Part shown: positions 44,382 to 53,062 of the stretch, piece after piece
Numbering within the stretch: position 1 is the first letter of the stretch
How the letters are laid out: each line of letters opens with the position of its first letter
Source: Anaerococcus sp.
GTDB lineage: Bacteria > Bacillota > Clostridia > Tissierellales > Peptoniphilaceae
DNA length: 61,692 nt
Assembly (NCBI RefSeq): GCF_030825785.1
Contig: NZ_JAPJPG010000004.1
Coordinates: forward strand, 1-61,692
Reading direction: 5' to 3'
Position numbers and translations under genes: made by a program
The notes under the pieces: generated by a model
Seen by the model: only the letters and a program-made list of their open reading frames with translations
The model's database searches: none
What the model was told of the DNA's origin: nothing

Positions 44382-45035
44382 CTAAGATTTTTCCTCAAGA
44401 GCCTTAGCGTTTTCATTATCTCCTATTAGAACTAGGACATCGTCTTTTTTAATATATGTGCTGGGATCTATATCCATTAGCATCTGGCCATCTCTTTCAA
44501 AGGCAACCACATTCATCTTGTAAGCCTTTCTAAAGTCAAGCTCTATAAGAGACTTCCCTATCCAATCCTCATGGGCCTTTATCTCTATCAATGAGAAATC
44601 ATTTGAGAATTGAATAAGCTCTAAAAGATTAGATCCTGCAAGAGATCTTGCAAGTCTTTCTCCTGTATCAAGCTCAGGATATACTATCTGATCGGCACCA
44701 ATTTTTATAAGGATCCTAGCGTGTGATTGGCTTGTAGCCTTGGCTATAACCTTATCTACTCCGCTATCCTTGCATATCAAAGTAGATTCTATTGATGCCT
44801 CGATATCTGTTCCTGTTGCAATTATTGCCACATCATAGTTGTTTATTCCCAAAGACTTCATAGCGACTTCTTCTGTTATATCTGCTTGGGCAGCACTTGA
44901 TACAAAGTTTGCGATTTTTTCTACTTTCTTGTAATTAGAATCTACTGCTGTTACATAGACTCCCTTCTCGAAAAGCTTGGTAGCTACAGCGTAACCAAAT
45001 CTTCCGAGACCTAAAACAATAACATTTTTTTCCAT
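44382..45035 (-). CDS. ktrA: KtrA/TrkA-type potassium uptake regulator (RCK)
   Basis: This 217-residue cytoplasmic ring subunit gates KtrB. The N-terminal Rossmann RCK_N domain has GLGRFGYAVATKLFEKG (nucleotide-binding GxGxxG) with an acidic strand-2 end (VDSNYKKV). The C-terminal RCK_C domain starts near residue 140. It binds ATP/ADP and, in many Firmicutes, c-di-AMP in the C-terminal domain. It is encoded 8 bp after ktrB. Confidence 0.93.
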   Translation of the reverse strand: MEKNVIVLGLGRFGYAVATKLFEKGVYVTAVDSNYKKVEKIANFVSSAAQADITEEVAMKSLGINNYDVAIIATGTDIEASIESTLICKDSGVDKVIAKATSQSHARILIKIGADQIVYPELDTGERLARSLAGSNLLELIQFSNDFSLIEIKAHEDWIGKSLIELDFRKAYKMNVVAFERDGQMLMDIDPSTYIKKDDVLVLIGDNENAKALEEKS

Positions 45036-45043
45036 AATTTCTC

Positions 45044-46393
45044 CTAACCTATACTAATAAAACACTCTGGATATCTGATTAACTTCTCATCTGGCTTTAG
45101 ACCAAAGGCAAGGGCCATAGTCATTGGACCAATCCTACCTAAATACATACAAAGACCTATTAGGACCTTGGCGATTCTTGAAAGATTTGCCGTAATCCCC
45201 CTGCTAGCTCCTACTGTTGCAAGGGCAGAGACGACTTCATAAAGGGTATCTATCAAGTCAAAGTTATCTGTAATAGCAATGATGAAAGTCACCATCAATA
45301 CTATGGCAAGAGAAATCATAAAGATAGATATTGCTTTTTTGATAGTCTCATCTCCTATGTGCTTGTTAAATACAACCGGTTCCTTCTGCCCTTTGATTAC
45401 AGAATATGTCGCAAGAACTAAAACTCCAAAGGTCGTAGTCTTGATACCTCCTGCAGTCGATCCTGGAGATCCTCCTATAAACATAAGGCCTATCAGTAAA
45501 AGCGAGGTCGAATCTTTAATATTTGAAAGATTAACCGAATAAAATCCAGCAGTCCTAGCTGAGACTGATTGGAAGAAGGACTCTATTATAGATCCCTTAA
45601 GCCCTTCTCCGATAAGGACCCCCTTTTGGATTGACTCTAGAAGTAAGAATCCTAAAGCTCCAAATAAAATCAATACTGCATTAATAATTAAAACAAGCTT
45701 TGAGTGAGTTGAGACTTGCTTAAACTTCCTCCTATAGAAAAACTCGCTTGTAACCATAAAGCCAAGTCCACCTATAACAATCAAGGCCATGAGAGTTGTA
45801 TTTACCAAAAGATCTTTCCTTAAAGGATAAATCGAATCTCCCAATATATCAAACCCTGCATTGCAAAAAGCTGATATAGAGTGAAAGATTGAATACCAAA
45901 TCCCCTTTCCCCATCCATAGGTCGGGATAAATCTTATAGAAAGAAATAGGGCTCCCAAAGCTTCAACTATCAGAGTAAAGGCTAGGACATATTTAAAAAG
46001 TCTTACCAAGCCTTCCATACTCTCAACATTGAGCTGCTCTTTTAGTATTTGCCTAGACTTTATACCGATTTTCTTCCTTAAAATTAAAGGAATTACCGAT
46101 GCTAGGGTCATAATTCCAAGTCCCCCGATTTGGATCAAAATTATAATAACAAGATGGCCCAGAGTGTTCCAATATAGGCCAGTATTTAAGGGAGTCAGCC
46201 CCGTAACACAAGAAGCACTTGCCGCAACAAAAAACGAATCGATTAGACCAGTACTCTTGCCACTTTGGGTCACATAGGGAGTAGATAGGATAAATCCTCC
46301 CAAACTTATCAAAATCAAAAATCCCATGGACAAAACAAAGGCAGGATTTTCTGTAGCCTTATCGAAAGTTCTTTTCAAAATATTTTTTTGCAT
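45044..46393 (-). CDS. ktrB: KtrB/TrkH-type potassium channel subunit
   Basis: This 449-residue membrane channel is built from four M1-P-M2 repeats. Selectivity-filter segments are visible as TGLTPLNT (after the first pore helix), SAFCNAGFDILGDS, ARTAGFYSVNL and GASRGITANLS. A glycine is at the key filter site in each. It transports K+ with or without Na+ and is gated by KtrA. Confidence 0.94.
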   Translation of the reverse strand: MQKNILKRTFDKATENPAFVLSMGFLILISLGGFILSTPYVTQSGKSTGLIDSFFVAASASCVTGLTPLNTGLYWNTLGHLVIIILIQIGGLGIMTLASVIPLILRKKIGIKSRQILKEQLNVESMEGLVRLFKYVLAFTLIVEALGALFLSIRFIPTYGWGKGIWYSIFHSISAFCNAGFDILGDSIYPLRKDLLVNTTLMALIVIGGLGFMVTSEFFYRRKFKQVSTHSKLVLIINAVLILFGALGFLLLESIQKGVLIGEGLKGSIIESFFQSVSARTAGFYSVNLSNIKDSTSLLLIGLMFIGGSPGSTAGGIKTTTFGVLVLATYSVIKGQKEPVVFNKHIGDETIKKAISIFMISLAIVLMVTFIIAITDNFDLIDTLYEVVSALATVGASRGITANLSRIAKVLIGLCMYLGRIGPMTMALAFGLKPDEKLIRYPECFISIG

Positions 46394-46457
46394 GATAACC
46401 TTCCTTACACAATCAAAGGGGCTGACATCTACATTTGCCCTCCCCTAGCTTAAGAGG

Positions 46458-46486
46458 ATTTTACATCTTGGCCCATTTTTTGTCAA
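46458..46486 (-). promoter_or_regulatory. Promoter of ktrBA
   Basis: Minus-strand TTGACA (46481-46486) and TAAAAT (46458-46463) are 17 bases apart. The leader of about 55 bases contains AGGGG..CCCCT, which could form a small hairpin. It is too short for a ydaO-type c-di-AMP riboswitch. Confidence 0.75.
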
Positions 46487-46534
46487 CGATTTGATGATAA
46501 GTTCTCTGGGTATAAAATAATAAAGGAGGAAAAT

Positions 46535-47083
46535 ATGACCCTATTAATAATTTTGATTATTCTAGTCTTTGTAATTGTCATATATTCAGTTACGACTTAC
46601 AATACTTTTGTAAGGCTTAATGAGATGGTAGAAAACTCCATGGCTCAAATCGCAACTGGACTTCAAGCTAGGTGGGATAGCCTAAGTAACTTGATCAATA
46701 TGACTAAGGACTATAGCGAATTTGAAATAGACGCCCTAGAGAAAATCACCAAGAACAGGACAGGCATAAACAGAACTTCCGATGCAAAAGAAGTTGAAAG
46801 CGAAAATACAGAATTTGAAAAAGCCCTTTCTTCCTTCTATGCGGTCGCAGAAAATTATCCAACTCTTAAAACAAGCGATCTCTACAAGGAGACTATGGCT
46901 ACTATGACAAAACACGAAGAAAGTCTTAGACATTTGAGAATGGTCTACAACGACACTGTTACTAAGCTTAACAGAAAAATTAAATCTTTTCCTGCAAATA
47001 TCCTTGCTAATATTTTTTCTGTTCATACTAAAGATTATTTCGAAAATACGAGCGAATCATCTACTGTACCGAAATTTAAATAG
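46535..47083 (+). CDS. LemA family protein
   Basis: This 182-residue protein has a single N-terminal helix (LLIILIILVFVIVIYSVTTY) followed by a helical bundle containing YNTFVRLNEMVENSMAQIATGLQARWDSLSNLINM, the LemA hallmark. It is anchored in the membrane with the bundle outside. It pairs with the DUF2207 gene 7 bp downstream, a very common neighbourhood. The molecular function is unknown. It has an AAAGGAGG ribosome site. Confidence 0.92.
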   Translation: MTLLIILIILVFVIVIYSVTTYNTFVRLNEMVENSMAQIATGLQARWDSLSNLINMTKDYSEFEIDALEKITKNRTGINRTSDAKEVESENTEFEKALSSFYAVAENYPTLKTSDLYKETMATMTKHEESLRHLRMVYNDTVTKLNRKIKSFPANILANIFSVHTKDYFENTSESSTVPKFK

Positions 47084-47090
47084 GAGCCTT

Positions 47091-48794
47091 ATGAAAATTA
47101 AAAAACTAAGCAAATATCTTCTAGCCCTTATCCTTTTTCTACTTCCTAGAATCTCACTTGCCGATAGTTTCGATTCACTAGATATGGATGTCACAATCGA
47201 CAAAAATGGTGTAGGAAGTGTAGAAGAGGTTTGGCAAATAGATGAAGACGAAAGAGATTATACCGAAAGATACAAATTAATAGAAAATTTAAGAGGAATA
47301 AAAATAGAAGACTTCTCCCTAACTTCCTCTTCCCTAGGCAAGAACTTTAGTGAAATGAATCCTTGGGATTCGGACCTTTCTTTTGAAGAAAAAGCCTATA
47401 AATATGGAAGAAGTGATAGGGAGGATGGGACAGAACTCATTTGGGGGATCTCCAAATACGGAAAAAACACCTACGAGCTATCTTACAAGATAAATCCTGT
47501 AATAATTGGCCTTGAAGACAGTGATATGCTCTTTTTCCAATTTGTCGGAGAAAATTTTGACCCCAAGCCAGAAAGGGTAAATATCAATATCAAAGGCTTT
47601 GAGCCTTTCGATCGAAATGTAAAGATGTGGGGCTTTGGCCTAGTTGGAGATATCCATAATATCGACGGAAATATAGTACTTAAATCTAAGGGCGAAGTTG
47701 ACTATACGACTATTATGCTCAAATTCCCTAAGGGCTATTTTAATACATCCTACAAGGAAGATAAGACATTCGATGATTATGCCAATATGGCAGTTAAGGG
47801 ATCAAAATGGGAAGAGAGCGAAGGAGAAGCTAATACTGACCCAATTCCTTGGTATGTCAAAGTAATCGCCCCCTTTGTTATCCTTCTAGGATTAGGATCA
47901 ATACTTCTTGGAGTGAGGGCGAACAAGCTCCATTTTGATGAGAATAACATTAGAAATGCTCATGCTCTCAAAAAGGCCAAGACCTTCAAAGATCAATACT
48001 TTAGGGATATCCCTTACCCTTCCCATATAGAAGACACTTATCTACTGGCAGAAAAAGCCTATCATTTTGAGATAAGCCCAGGCAATTACATGAACGCCTT
48101 CATCCTAAAATGGATTTACGATAAAAATATCGAAATCGAAGCTAATAAGAAAAATGATAAAAATGCCAAGATAAGAATCCTCGACAGACCTTCTAATATG
48201 GGGAAGATGGAGGAGGCTTTCTTTGATATAATCGAAAAGTCACAAGAATATTCCAAAGACGGTCTTGTATCAAACAAAAATATCCAAAAATATTTCGAGG
48301 AAAATGATGAAATCACAGAAGACTTCTACGAAGATTTCTTGCCTAGGTCAAGGGATGCACTAAAGGCGGGAGATTACTTGAAAGATATAAGATTCGAAAA
48401 GAAATTTGCTGGTACTAGGAGGGAAGGAAAAGAACTCGAAGTTACTCCTAAAGGAATTAGCCTTTACGAAAATCTGATCAAGTTTAGAAATTACCTAGAA
48501 GATTATTCCTTGATAGCAGAAAGAGATGCTAATGAAGTTTATATCTGGGACTACTTCCTAATATATGCAGCAATTTACGGTATAAGTGATAAGGTCTTTA
48601 AAAACCTAGAGAAAACCTATCCAAACTATAGCCATAACTCAGTCTTTAACTACTATATGATTACAAATTCAAGAAACTACTCTACTATCACCCAAGCTAA
48701 TATAGCAAGCTTTTCGTCAGCTGGAGCTGGCGGAAGCACATCCTTTGGCGGCGGAGGCGGAAGCTTCGGTGGAGGTGGCGGCGGAGGTCGCTAG
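47091..48794 (+). CDS. DUF2207 membrane protein (YciQ-like)
   Basis: This 567-residue protein starts at the ATG at 47091, preceded by TAGGAG. An upstream in-frame ATG lies inside lemA. It has a cleavable signal (KYLLALILFLLPRISLADS), an extracellular beta-rich DUF2207 domain with VEEVWQIDEDERDYTERYK, a single mid-protein helix (about 265-285), a cytoplasmic winged-helix-like part, and an extreme Gly-rich tail (GGGGGSFGGGGGGGR type). The Gly tail is typical of the family and suggests a disordered or export-targeted end. The role is unknown, and it is co-transcribed with lemA. Confidence 0.9.
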   Translation: MKIKKLSKYLLALILFLLPRISLADSFDSLDMDVTIDKNGVGSVEEVWQIDEDERDYTERYKLIENLRGIKIEDFSLTSSSLGKNFSEMNPWDSDLSFEEKAYKYGRSDREDGTELIWGISKYGKNTYELSYKINPVIIGLEDSDMLFFQFVGENFDPKPERVNINIKGFEPFDRNVKMWGFGLVGDIHNIDGNIVLKSKGEVDYTTIMLKFPKGYFNTSYKEDKTFDDYANMAVKGSKWEESEGEANTDPIPWYVKVIAPFVILLGLGSILLGVRANKLHFDENNIRNAHALKKAKTFKDQYFRDIPYPSHIEDTYLLAEKAYHFEISPGNYMNAFILKWIYDKNIEIEANKKNDKNAKIRILDRPSNMGKMEEAFFDIIEKSQEYSKDGLVSNKNIQKYFEENDEITEDFYEDFLPRSRDALKAGDYLKDIRFEKKFAGTRREGKELEVTPKGISLYENLIKFRNYLEDYSLIAERDANEVYIWDYFLIYAAIYGISDKVFKNLEKTYPNYSHNSVFNYYMITNSRNYSTITQANIASFSSAGAGGSTSFGGGGGSFGGGGGGGR

Positions 48795-48805
48795 AATAAT
48801 TATGA

Positions 48806-48850
48806 CAAATCCTTAGGCAAATTGAATTTTTTCTTGAGGATTTGTTTTTT
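48806..48850 (+). terminator. Terminator after the DUF2207 gene
   Basis: CAAATCCT (48806-48813) pairs with AGGATTTG (48837-48844), followed by TTTTTT. Confidence 0.85.
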
Positions 48851-49056
48851 GTTAACAATAGCAAATTAATTTCCCAAACGCAGGAAGGTATATAAAAAAT
48901 AGGCCTTGCCATATAAGTAAATAGATTCCACTAGTGTTGTTCAAAATATATACGATAACAAAAAAACAATTAAAATAATTTCTACTAAAAAATCCCTATA
49001 AATTAAGAAAGGGAGCTTATTTATAAGACCAGCCTCTTAACTTTAATTTTATTTAC

Positions 49057-49085
49057 TTGTTAAATTAATAACTCGGCCTTATAAT
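49057..49085 (+). promoter_or_regulatory. Promoter of the pan operon
   Basis: TTGTTA (49057-49062) and TATAAT (49080-49085) are 17 bases apart. The expected start near 49092 gives a leader of about 170 bases before panD. Confidence 0.75.
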
Positions 49086-49091
49086 ATAAAC

Positions 49092-49262
49092 TTAGAGATA
49101 GTATTTCTTTTGGAAACTATACTCTATAACACCATTGTTTTTTATTTTAAAAACGAGCTTATATACTTAGCTAATAAGACTCAAATAATTTGTTACTTAA
49201 AGGCCATCGATTTTTATTGTTAAAAAATAAATTATTGATAGCCTTATTTTTAGGGAGAATGT
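49092..49262 (+). promoter_or_regulatory. panD leader with terminator-like hairpin (possible attenuator)
   Basis: In the 170-base leader a 12-bp stem (49200-49211 with 49234-49245, one mismatch and one G-U) is followed by ATTTTT. The GGGAG ribosome site and the start codon come immediately after. This arrangement could terminate early or mask the ribosome site. I could not fold the leader into a known riboswitch by eye. Confidence 0.45.
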
Positions 49263-49646
49263 ATGAATATAGAAATGTTAGAAGGAAAAATTCATAGGGC
49301 TACTGTCACTGAGGCCAATCTCGATTACGTAGGCTCTATAACAGTTGATATTTCTTTGCTAGAAGAATCTGGTATAAGGGAATATCAAAAAGTACAAGTT
49401 GTCGATGTTAATAATGGAAATAGGATAGAAACATATACCATAGCAGGAAAAAAGGATAGCGGAGTAATCTGCCTAAACGGAGCTGCTGCAAGGCTTTTTT
49501 CTACAGGGGATAAGGTAATCATCATGGCTTATGCTTCTTATAGCGAAGATGAGCTTAAGGATTACAAACCAAAAGTTGTCTTTGTAGATGATGATAATAA
49601 GATTAATAAAGTGTCTAATTACGAAAAATACGGAACTTTATCATAA
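49263..49646 (+). CDS. panD: Aspartate 1-decarboxylase
   Basis: This pyruvoyl enzyme makes beta-alanine from aspartate for pantothenate. The 127-residue proenzyme has the self-cleavage site Gly24-Ser25 in LDYVGSITVD. The substrate Arg/Lys region is at the N-terminus (KIHRATVTEA), and NGAAARLFSTGDKVIIMAYA follows. Length and order are normal. It opens a three-gene unit with panC and a BASS transporter. Confidence 0.96.
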   Translation: MNIEMLEGKIHRATVTEANLDYVGSITVDISLLEESGIREYQKVQVVDVNNGNRIETYTIAGKKDSGVICLNGAAARLFSTGDKVIIMAYASYSEDELKDYKPKVVFVDDDNKINKVSNYEKYGTLS

Positions 49647-49698
49647 ATAAAAACAAGTGGTGTTTGGAGCTATCTCTAATAAAATTAGAGGAGAATTT

Positions 49699-50538
49699 AT
49701 GAAAATTATCAAAACAATTGATGAATTAAGAGAAAATCTTAAGAAAGCAAAAATTGAGGGTAAATCCATAGGTCTTGTACCTACCATGGGCTATTTACAC
49801 GAAGGACACGCTAGTCTTATAAGAAGGGCTAGGAAAGACAATGATATAGTAGTTGTATCTGATTTTGTTAATCCTATCCAATTCGGACCTAATGAAGACT
49901 TACTTACCTATCCAAGAGACTTACAAGCAGATAGCAAAATATGCGAAAAAATCGGAGTAGATTATATTTTTGCACCAGAAGCAAGTGAAATGTATCAAGA
50001 TAGAAAAGTATTTGTAGATATAGAAGATATGTCCGACCACTTGTGCGGGGCAAAACGTCCAGGCCATTTCAGAGGAGTCCTTACAGTTTGTAGCAAATTG
50101 TTTAATATTACTGGAGCTGACAGAGCCTATTTTGGGCAAAAAGATGCCCAACAAGTCGCAATAATCAAAAAACTCGTAAGTGATTTAAATATTCCTATAG
50201 AAATAATCCCTTGCCCTATAGTTAGAGAGGAGGACGGCCTCGCCCTTTCATCAAGGAACACCTACTTATCAAAAGAAGAAAGAAAAGCTGCCCTTTGCCT
50301 ATCCAAAGCCATATTCGCTGGAGAAAAACTAGCTAAGGAGGGCGGAAGTGTAGAAGAAGTACTAGGAAAAATGAAAGAAATAATTGATAGCGAAGAGCTT
50401 TCAAAGATAGATTACATCAGTGTAGCCGATCTTAAAACCATGGAGGATGCGAGCGATTTTGACGGAGATAGGCTAGTTGCTATAGCTGTTTATATAGGAA
50501 AAACTCGTCTAATAGATAACTTTATCTACAGGAGTTAA
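49699..50538 (+). CDS. panC: Pantoate-beta-alanine ligase
   Basis: This 279-residue cytoplasmic ligase condenses pantoate and beta-alanine using ATP. The nucleotide motif is PTMGYLHEGHASLIRRAR (HxGH). FVNPIQFGPNED binds pantoate, and FGQKDAQQ plus REEDGLALSSRNTYLS follow (the KMSKS-like loop). The start at the ATG at 49699 has AGAGGAG before it. Downstream of panD by 52 bp. Confidence 0.96.
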   Translation: MKIIKTIDELRENLKKAKIEGKSIGLVPTMGYLHEGHASLIRRARKDNDIVVVSDFVNPIQFGPNEDLLTYPRDLQADSKICEKIGVDYIFAPEASEMYQDRKVFVDIEDMSDHLCGAKRPGHFRGVLTVCSKLFNITGADRAYFGQKDAQQVAIIKKLVSDLNIPIEIIPCPIVREEDGLALSSRNTYLSKEERKAALCLSKAIFAGEKLAKEGGSVEEVLGKMKEIIDSEELSKIDYISVADLKTMEDASDFDGDRLVAIAVYIGKTRLIDNFIYRS

Positions 50539-50543
50539 GTCTT

Positions 50544-51476
50544 ATGGATAAAGTATCTTCACTTTCAAGGAAAATCACCCAAAACATTGGTCTAATAATA
50601 ATAGTTTTTTCTGTAATAGCCTACTTTCTTCCAGATTATTTTTCTTGGATGACAAATTACACCACCATTTTCCTAGCCCTTGCCATGTTTGGTATGGGAA
50701 CTAGTATTGACGGCGATTCCTTTAAGGAAATTCTTAAACACCCAAAGGAAGTAATGATAGGCTCTCTAGCTCAATTTACTATTATGCCTCTTGTAGCCTA
50801 CTTACTTTCCATAGTTTTCGGTTTAAATAAGGACATAGCCCTTGGAGTAATACTCGTTGGATCCTGTCCCGGAGGAACTGCCTCAAATGTAATAAGCCAC
50901 ATAGCAAATGGAGACGTATCCTTATCTGTATCGATGACCATCCTCTCCACCCTCCTGGCCCCAATAGTAACTCCCCTACTAGTCTACTTACTAGCTGGTA
51001 AATGGGTCGAAGTTTCAATATTTGCTATGTTTAAATCAGTTGTGACAGTAATCCTCCTACCTGTGCTTCTTGGAATTTTTGCCAAAAAAATAAGTCCTAA
51101 GGGTGTAGAAAAGTCAAAGGACATCTTCCCTTTAATCTCATCTTTGGCAATTATCCTAATAATCGCAGGTATTATCGGAGCTAACTCAGAAAAAATAAGA
51201 CAATCAGGTCTTATAGTCTTACTCATAGTTATGATCCACAACGCCCTAGGCCTTGCTGGAGGACTCTTTATAGGAAAATTTACGAAGATGGACTACGACA
51301 AAGAAACAGCCCTAGCTATAGAAGTCGGCATGCAAAATAGCGGACTTGCCATTCAACTTGCAACAGCAAATTTCGCCCTAAATCCACTGGCAACCCTACC
51401 TGGTGCAATATTTTCAATATGGCATAATATATCCGGGTCAATTTTTGCATCCCTTAGAAGAAAACATAAATTATAA
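50544..51476 (+). CDS. BASS-family transporter, PanS-like
   Basis: This 310-residue membrane protein has ten hydrophobic segments with the BASS (bile acid:sodium symporter) signature regions GSCPGGTASNVISHIANGDVSLS in the middle and ALAIEVGMQNSGLAIQLA near the C-terminus. It is encoded 5 bp after panC and so belongs to the pan unit. A BASS protein, PanS, imports ketopantoate/pantoate in Salmonella. No panB or panE gene is present here, so uptake of pantoate or ketopantoate to feed PanC is a good hypothesis. The substrate is inference from context. Confidence 0.85.
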   Translation: MDKVSSLSRKITQNIGLIIIVFSVIAYFLPDYFSWMTNYTTIFLALAMFGMGTSIDGDSFKEILKHPKEVMIGSLAQFTIMPLVAYLLSIVFGLNKDIALGVILVGSCPGGTASNVISHIANGDVSLSVSMTILSTLLAPIVTPLLVYLLAGKWVEVSIFAMFKSVVTVILLPVLLGIFAKKISPKGVEKSKDIFPLISSLAIILIIAGIIGANSEKIRQSGLIVLLIVMIHNALGLAGGLFIGKFTKMDYDKETALAIEVGMQNSGLAIQLATANFALNPLATLPGAIFSIWHNISGSIFASLRRKHKL

Positions 51477-51483
51477 GACATCA

Positions 51484-51519
51484 AAAAAGACGAGACTTAA
51501 CTATTATTCTCGTCTTTTT
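51484..51519. terminator. Bidirectional terminator between the pan unit and the PTS gene
   Basis: A perfect 12-bp stem (AAAAAGACGAGA at 51484-51495 with TCTCGTCTTTTT at 51508-51519) carries A- and T-runs for both convergent genes. Confidence 0.92.
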
Positions 51520-51525
51520 CCTATT

Positions 51526-52935
51526 TTACTTTTCTTTAAGCATCTTATCTGAATATCCTATGGTATAAGTTAGGGCAAAACTTACTCCTCCTGCTATTAG
51601 AAGCATTAAGATATACATTAAGAGATTGTCTAGATATAAGAGCATACCTGGAATAACTGTTACTGCCATTCCTGTTCCTTCTATCTTAAAGATTGAAGCG
51701 AAGAAGCCTCCTGCCGCTCCACCAATCATACCCATGACAAATGGTTTGACAAATCTTAGGTTGATACCGAAGATCGCTGGTTCCGTAATACCTAAGGCTG
51801 CTGATAGGGCTGATGGGTAGGCGATTTGTTTGATCTTTGTATCCTTGGTTTTTATAGCCACTGCAAGGACTGCTCCTGCTTGACCTGCTGTTGCTGCTGA
51901 TAAGAGGGCATTGAAGGCATTTCTTCCATTATCTGCTAGCAGTTGTACTTCTAGGAAGTTAAAGATGTGATGGATTCCTGTAACTACGATTAGTTGTTGG
52001 AGCCCTCCTATTAGGATTCCTGCTATACCAAAAGGAAGTCCTAGGGCCCACTTTGTTGCTTCAAGTACTACGACTTCTAGTTGGTGGAAGACTGGTCCAA
52101 TTGCAAACAGGGAAAGCACACTCATTATAGCCAAAACTAAGAAAGGAGTTAGAAGTAAATCTAAGCTATCTGGTATTACTTTTCTTAGATTTCTCTCAAG
52201 TTTTGCTCCAATTAGGCCTGAAATAAAGGCAGGAAGTACTGTTCCTTGGTATCCTACAACTGGTATAAATCCAAACATAATGATTGGTTGTGCGTCTCCG
52301 CTTGCTACTTGGTAGGCATTAGGTAGGTTAGGATGAACTAGCATAAGGCCTAGGACGATTCCTATAACAGGGCTTCCTCCAAATACCTTAAAGGCTGACC
52401 AAGCGACTAGGGCTGGCAAGAAAGCGAAGGCTGTATCTGTTAGAATTTGTGTCCACATCAAGAAGTTTTGGGAAATATCATCTGGTGTCATAGAGAAAAC
52501 TCTAAGAACTTCCTCTTGGGTAAGTAGGCCTCTTAGTCCCATGAAAAGTCCTGTAGCTACAAGGACTGGGATGATAGGAACAAATACATCACCAAAGGTC
52601 TTTATAGCACGTTTTAGTGGATTCTTTTGGTTTTTAGTTTTATTTGCCACTGCCTTATCGTGAATTTTAGAAAACTCATCTGGTAAATCTTTCTCTAGAG
52701 ATTCGTAGGCATCGTAAACTTTGTTTACTGTTCCGGTTCCAAAGATGATTTGAAGCTGACCTTCATTAAACATTGCACCCTTGGCTCCTTCAAGGTCATT
52801 AGCTAAATCCATATTAATTTTGTCCTTATCGCAGGCTTCGATTCTAAGTCTGGTAGCACAATGAGCGACTGAGGAAATGTTTTCTCTACCTCCAGCAGCC
52901 TTTATGGCTCCTTCTGCTGCTTTTTTGTAATCCAT
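51526..52935 (-). CDS. PTS EIIBC component, sucrose/glucoside family
   Basis: This 469-residue two-domain permease has an N-terminal IIB with phosphorylated Cys26 in VAHCATRLRIEA, a linker rich in Lys, and a ten-helix IIC with DVFVPIIPVLVATGLFMGLRG, GITEPAIFGINLR and TGIHHIFNFLEVQLL. IIC blocks are of the sucrose (ScrA/SacP) subgroup. The IIA domain is absent and must be supplied in trans. No sucrose-6-P hydrolase gene is adjacent, so the sugar is uncertain (sucrose, trehalose or MurNAc are alternatives). It is expressed from a strong operator-bearing promoter, divergent from a LacI regulator. Confidence 0.9.
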   Translation of the reverse strand: MDYKKAAEGAIKAAGGRENISSVAHCATRLRIEACDKDKINMDLANDLEGAKGAMFNEGQLQIIFGTGTVNKVYDAYESLEKDLPDEFSKIHDKAVANKTKNQKNPLKRAIKTFGDVFVPIIPVLVATGLFMGLRGLLTQEEVLRVFSMTPDDISQNFLMWTQILTDTAFAFLPALVAWSAFKVFGGSPVIGIVLGLMLVHPNLPNAYQVASGDAQPIIMFGFIPVVGYQGTVLPAFISGLIGAKLERNLRKVIPDSLDLLLTPFLVLAIMSVLSLFAIGPVFHQLEVVVLEATKWALGLPFGIAGILIGGLQQLIVVTGIHHIFNFLEVQLLADNGRNAFNALLSAATAGQAGAVLAVAIKTKDTKIKQIAYPSALSAALGITEPAIFGINLRFVKPFVMGMIGGAAGGFFASIFKIEGTGMAVTVIPGMLLYLDNLLMYILMLLIAGGVSFALTYTIGYSDKMLKEK

Positions 52936-52965
52936 AATCTCTCCTTTAAATAATTACAAATATCG

Positions 52966-53035
52966 GGAACGGTTCCGTTAATATAATTATAGCAAAAACG
53001 TTTACTTTGTCAAATAATTTTTATTATTTTAATAT
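52966..53035. promoter_or_regulatory. Divergent PTS/lacI promoters with LacI-type operators
   Basis: The minus-strand promoter is TTGACA (53008-53013), 16 bases, TATAAT (52986-52991). The plus-strand promoter is TTGTCA (53007-53012), 17 bases, TAATAT (53030-53035), so the -35 boxes overlap. A palindrome GGAAC-G-GTTCC (52966-52976) sits at the PTS transcription start. AAACGTTT (52996-53003) lies in the PTS spacer. Both are LacI-family-like operators. Confidence 0.8.
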
Positions 53036-53062
53036 TTTTGATATCATAGAAGTGGAGGATTT

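Larger units (their letters stand above)
48795..49262 (+). other. 468-bp gap before panD: terminator, then promoter and leader
   Basis: The first part holds the terminator of the lemA-DUF2207 unit. Bases about 48850-49055 are AT-rich, and I see no convincing gene. The last 205 bases hold a promoter (49057-49085) and a leader ending in a hairpin just before the panD ribosome site. All are listed separately. Confidence 0.6.

Noticed and set aside
46394..46534. Possible ydaO (c-di-AMP) riboswitch before ktrB
   Set aside because: The promoter leaves only about 55 bases of leader, too short, and conserved ydaO segments are not seen.
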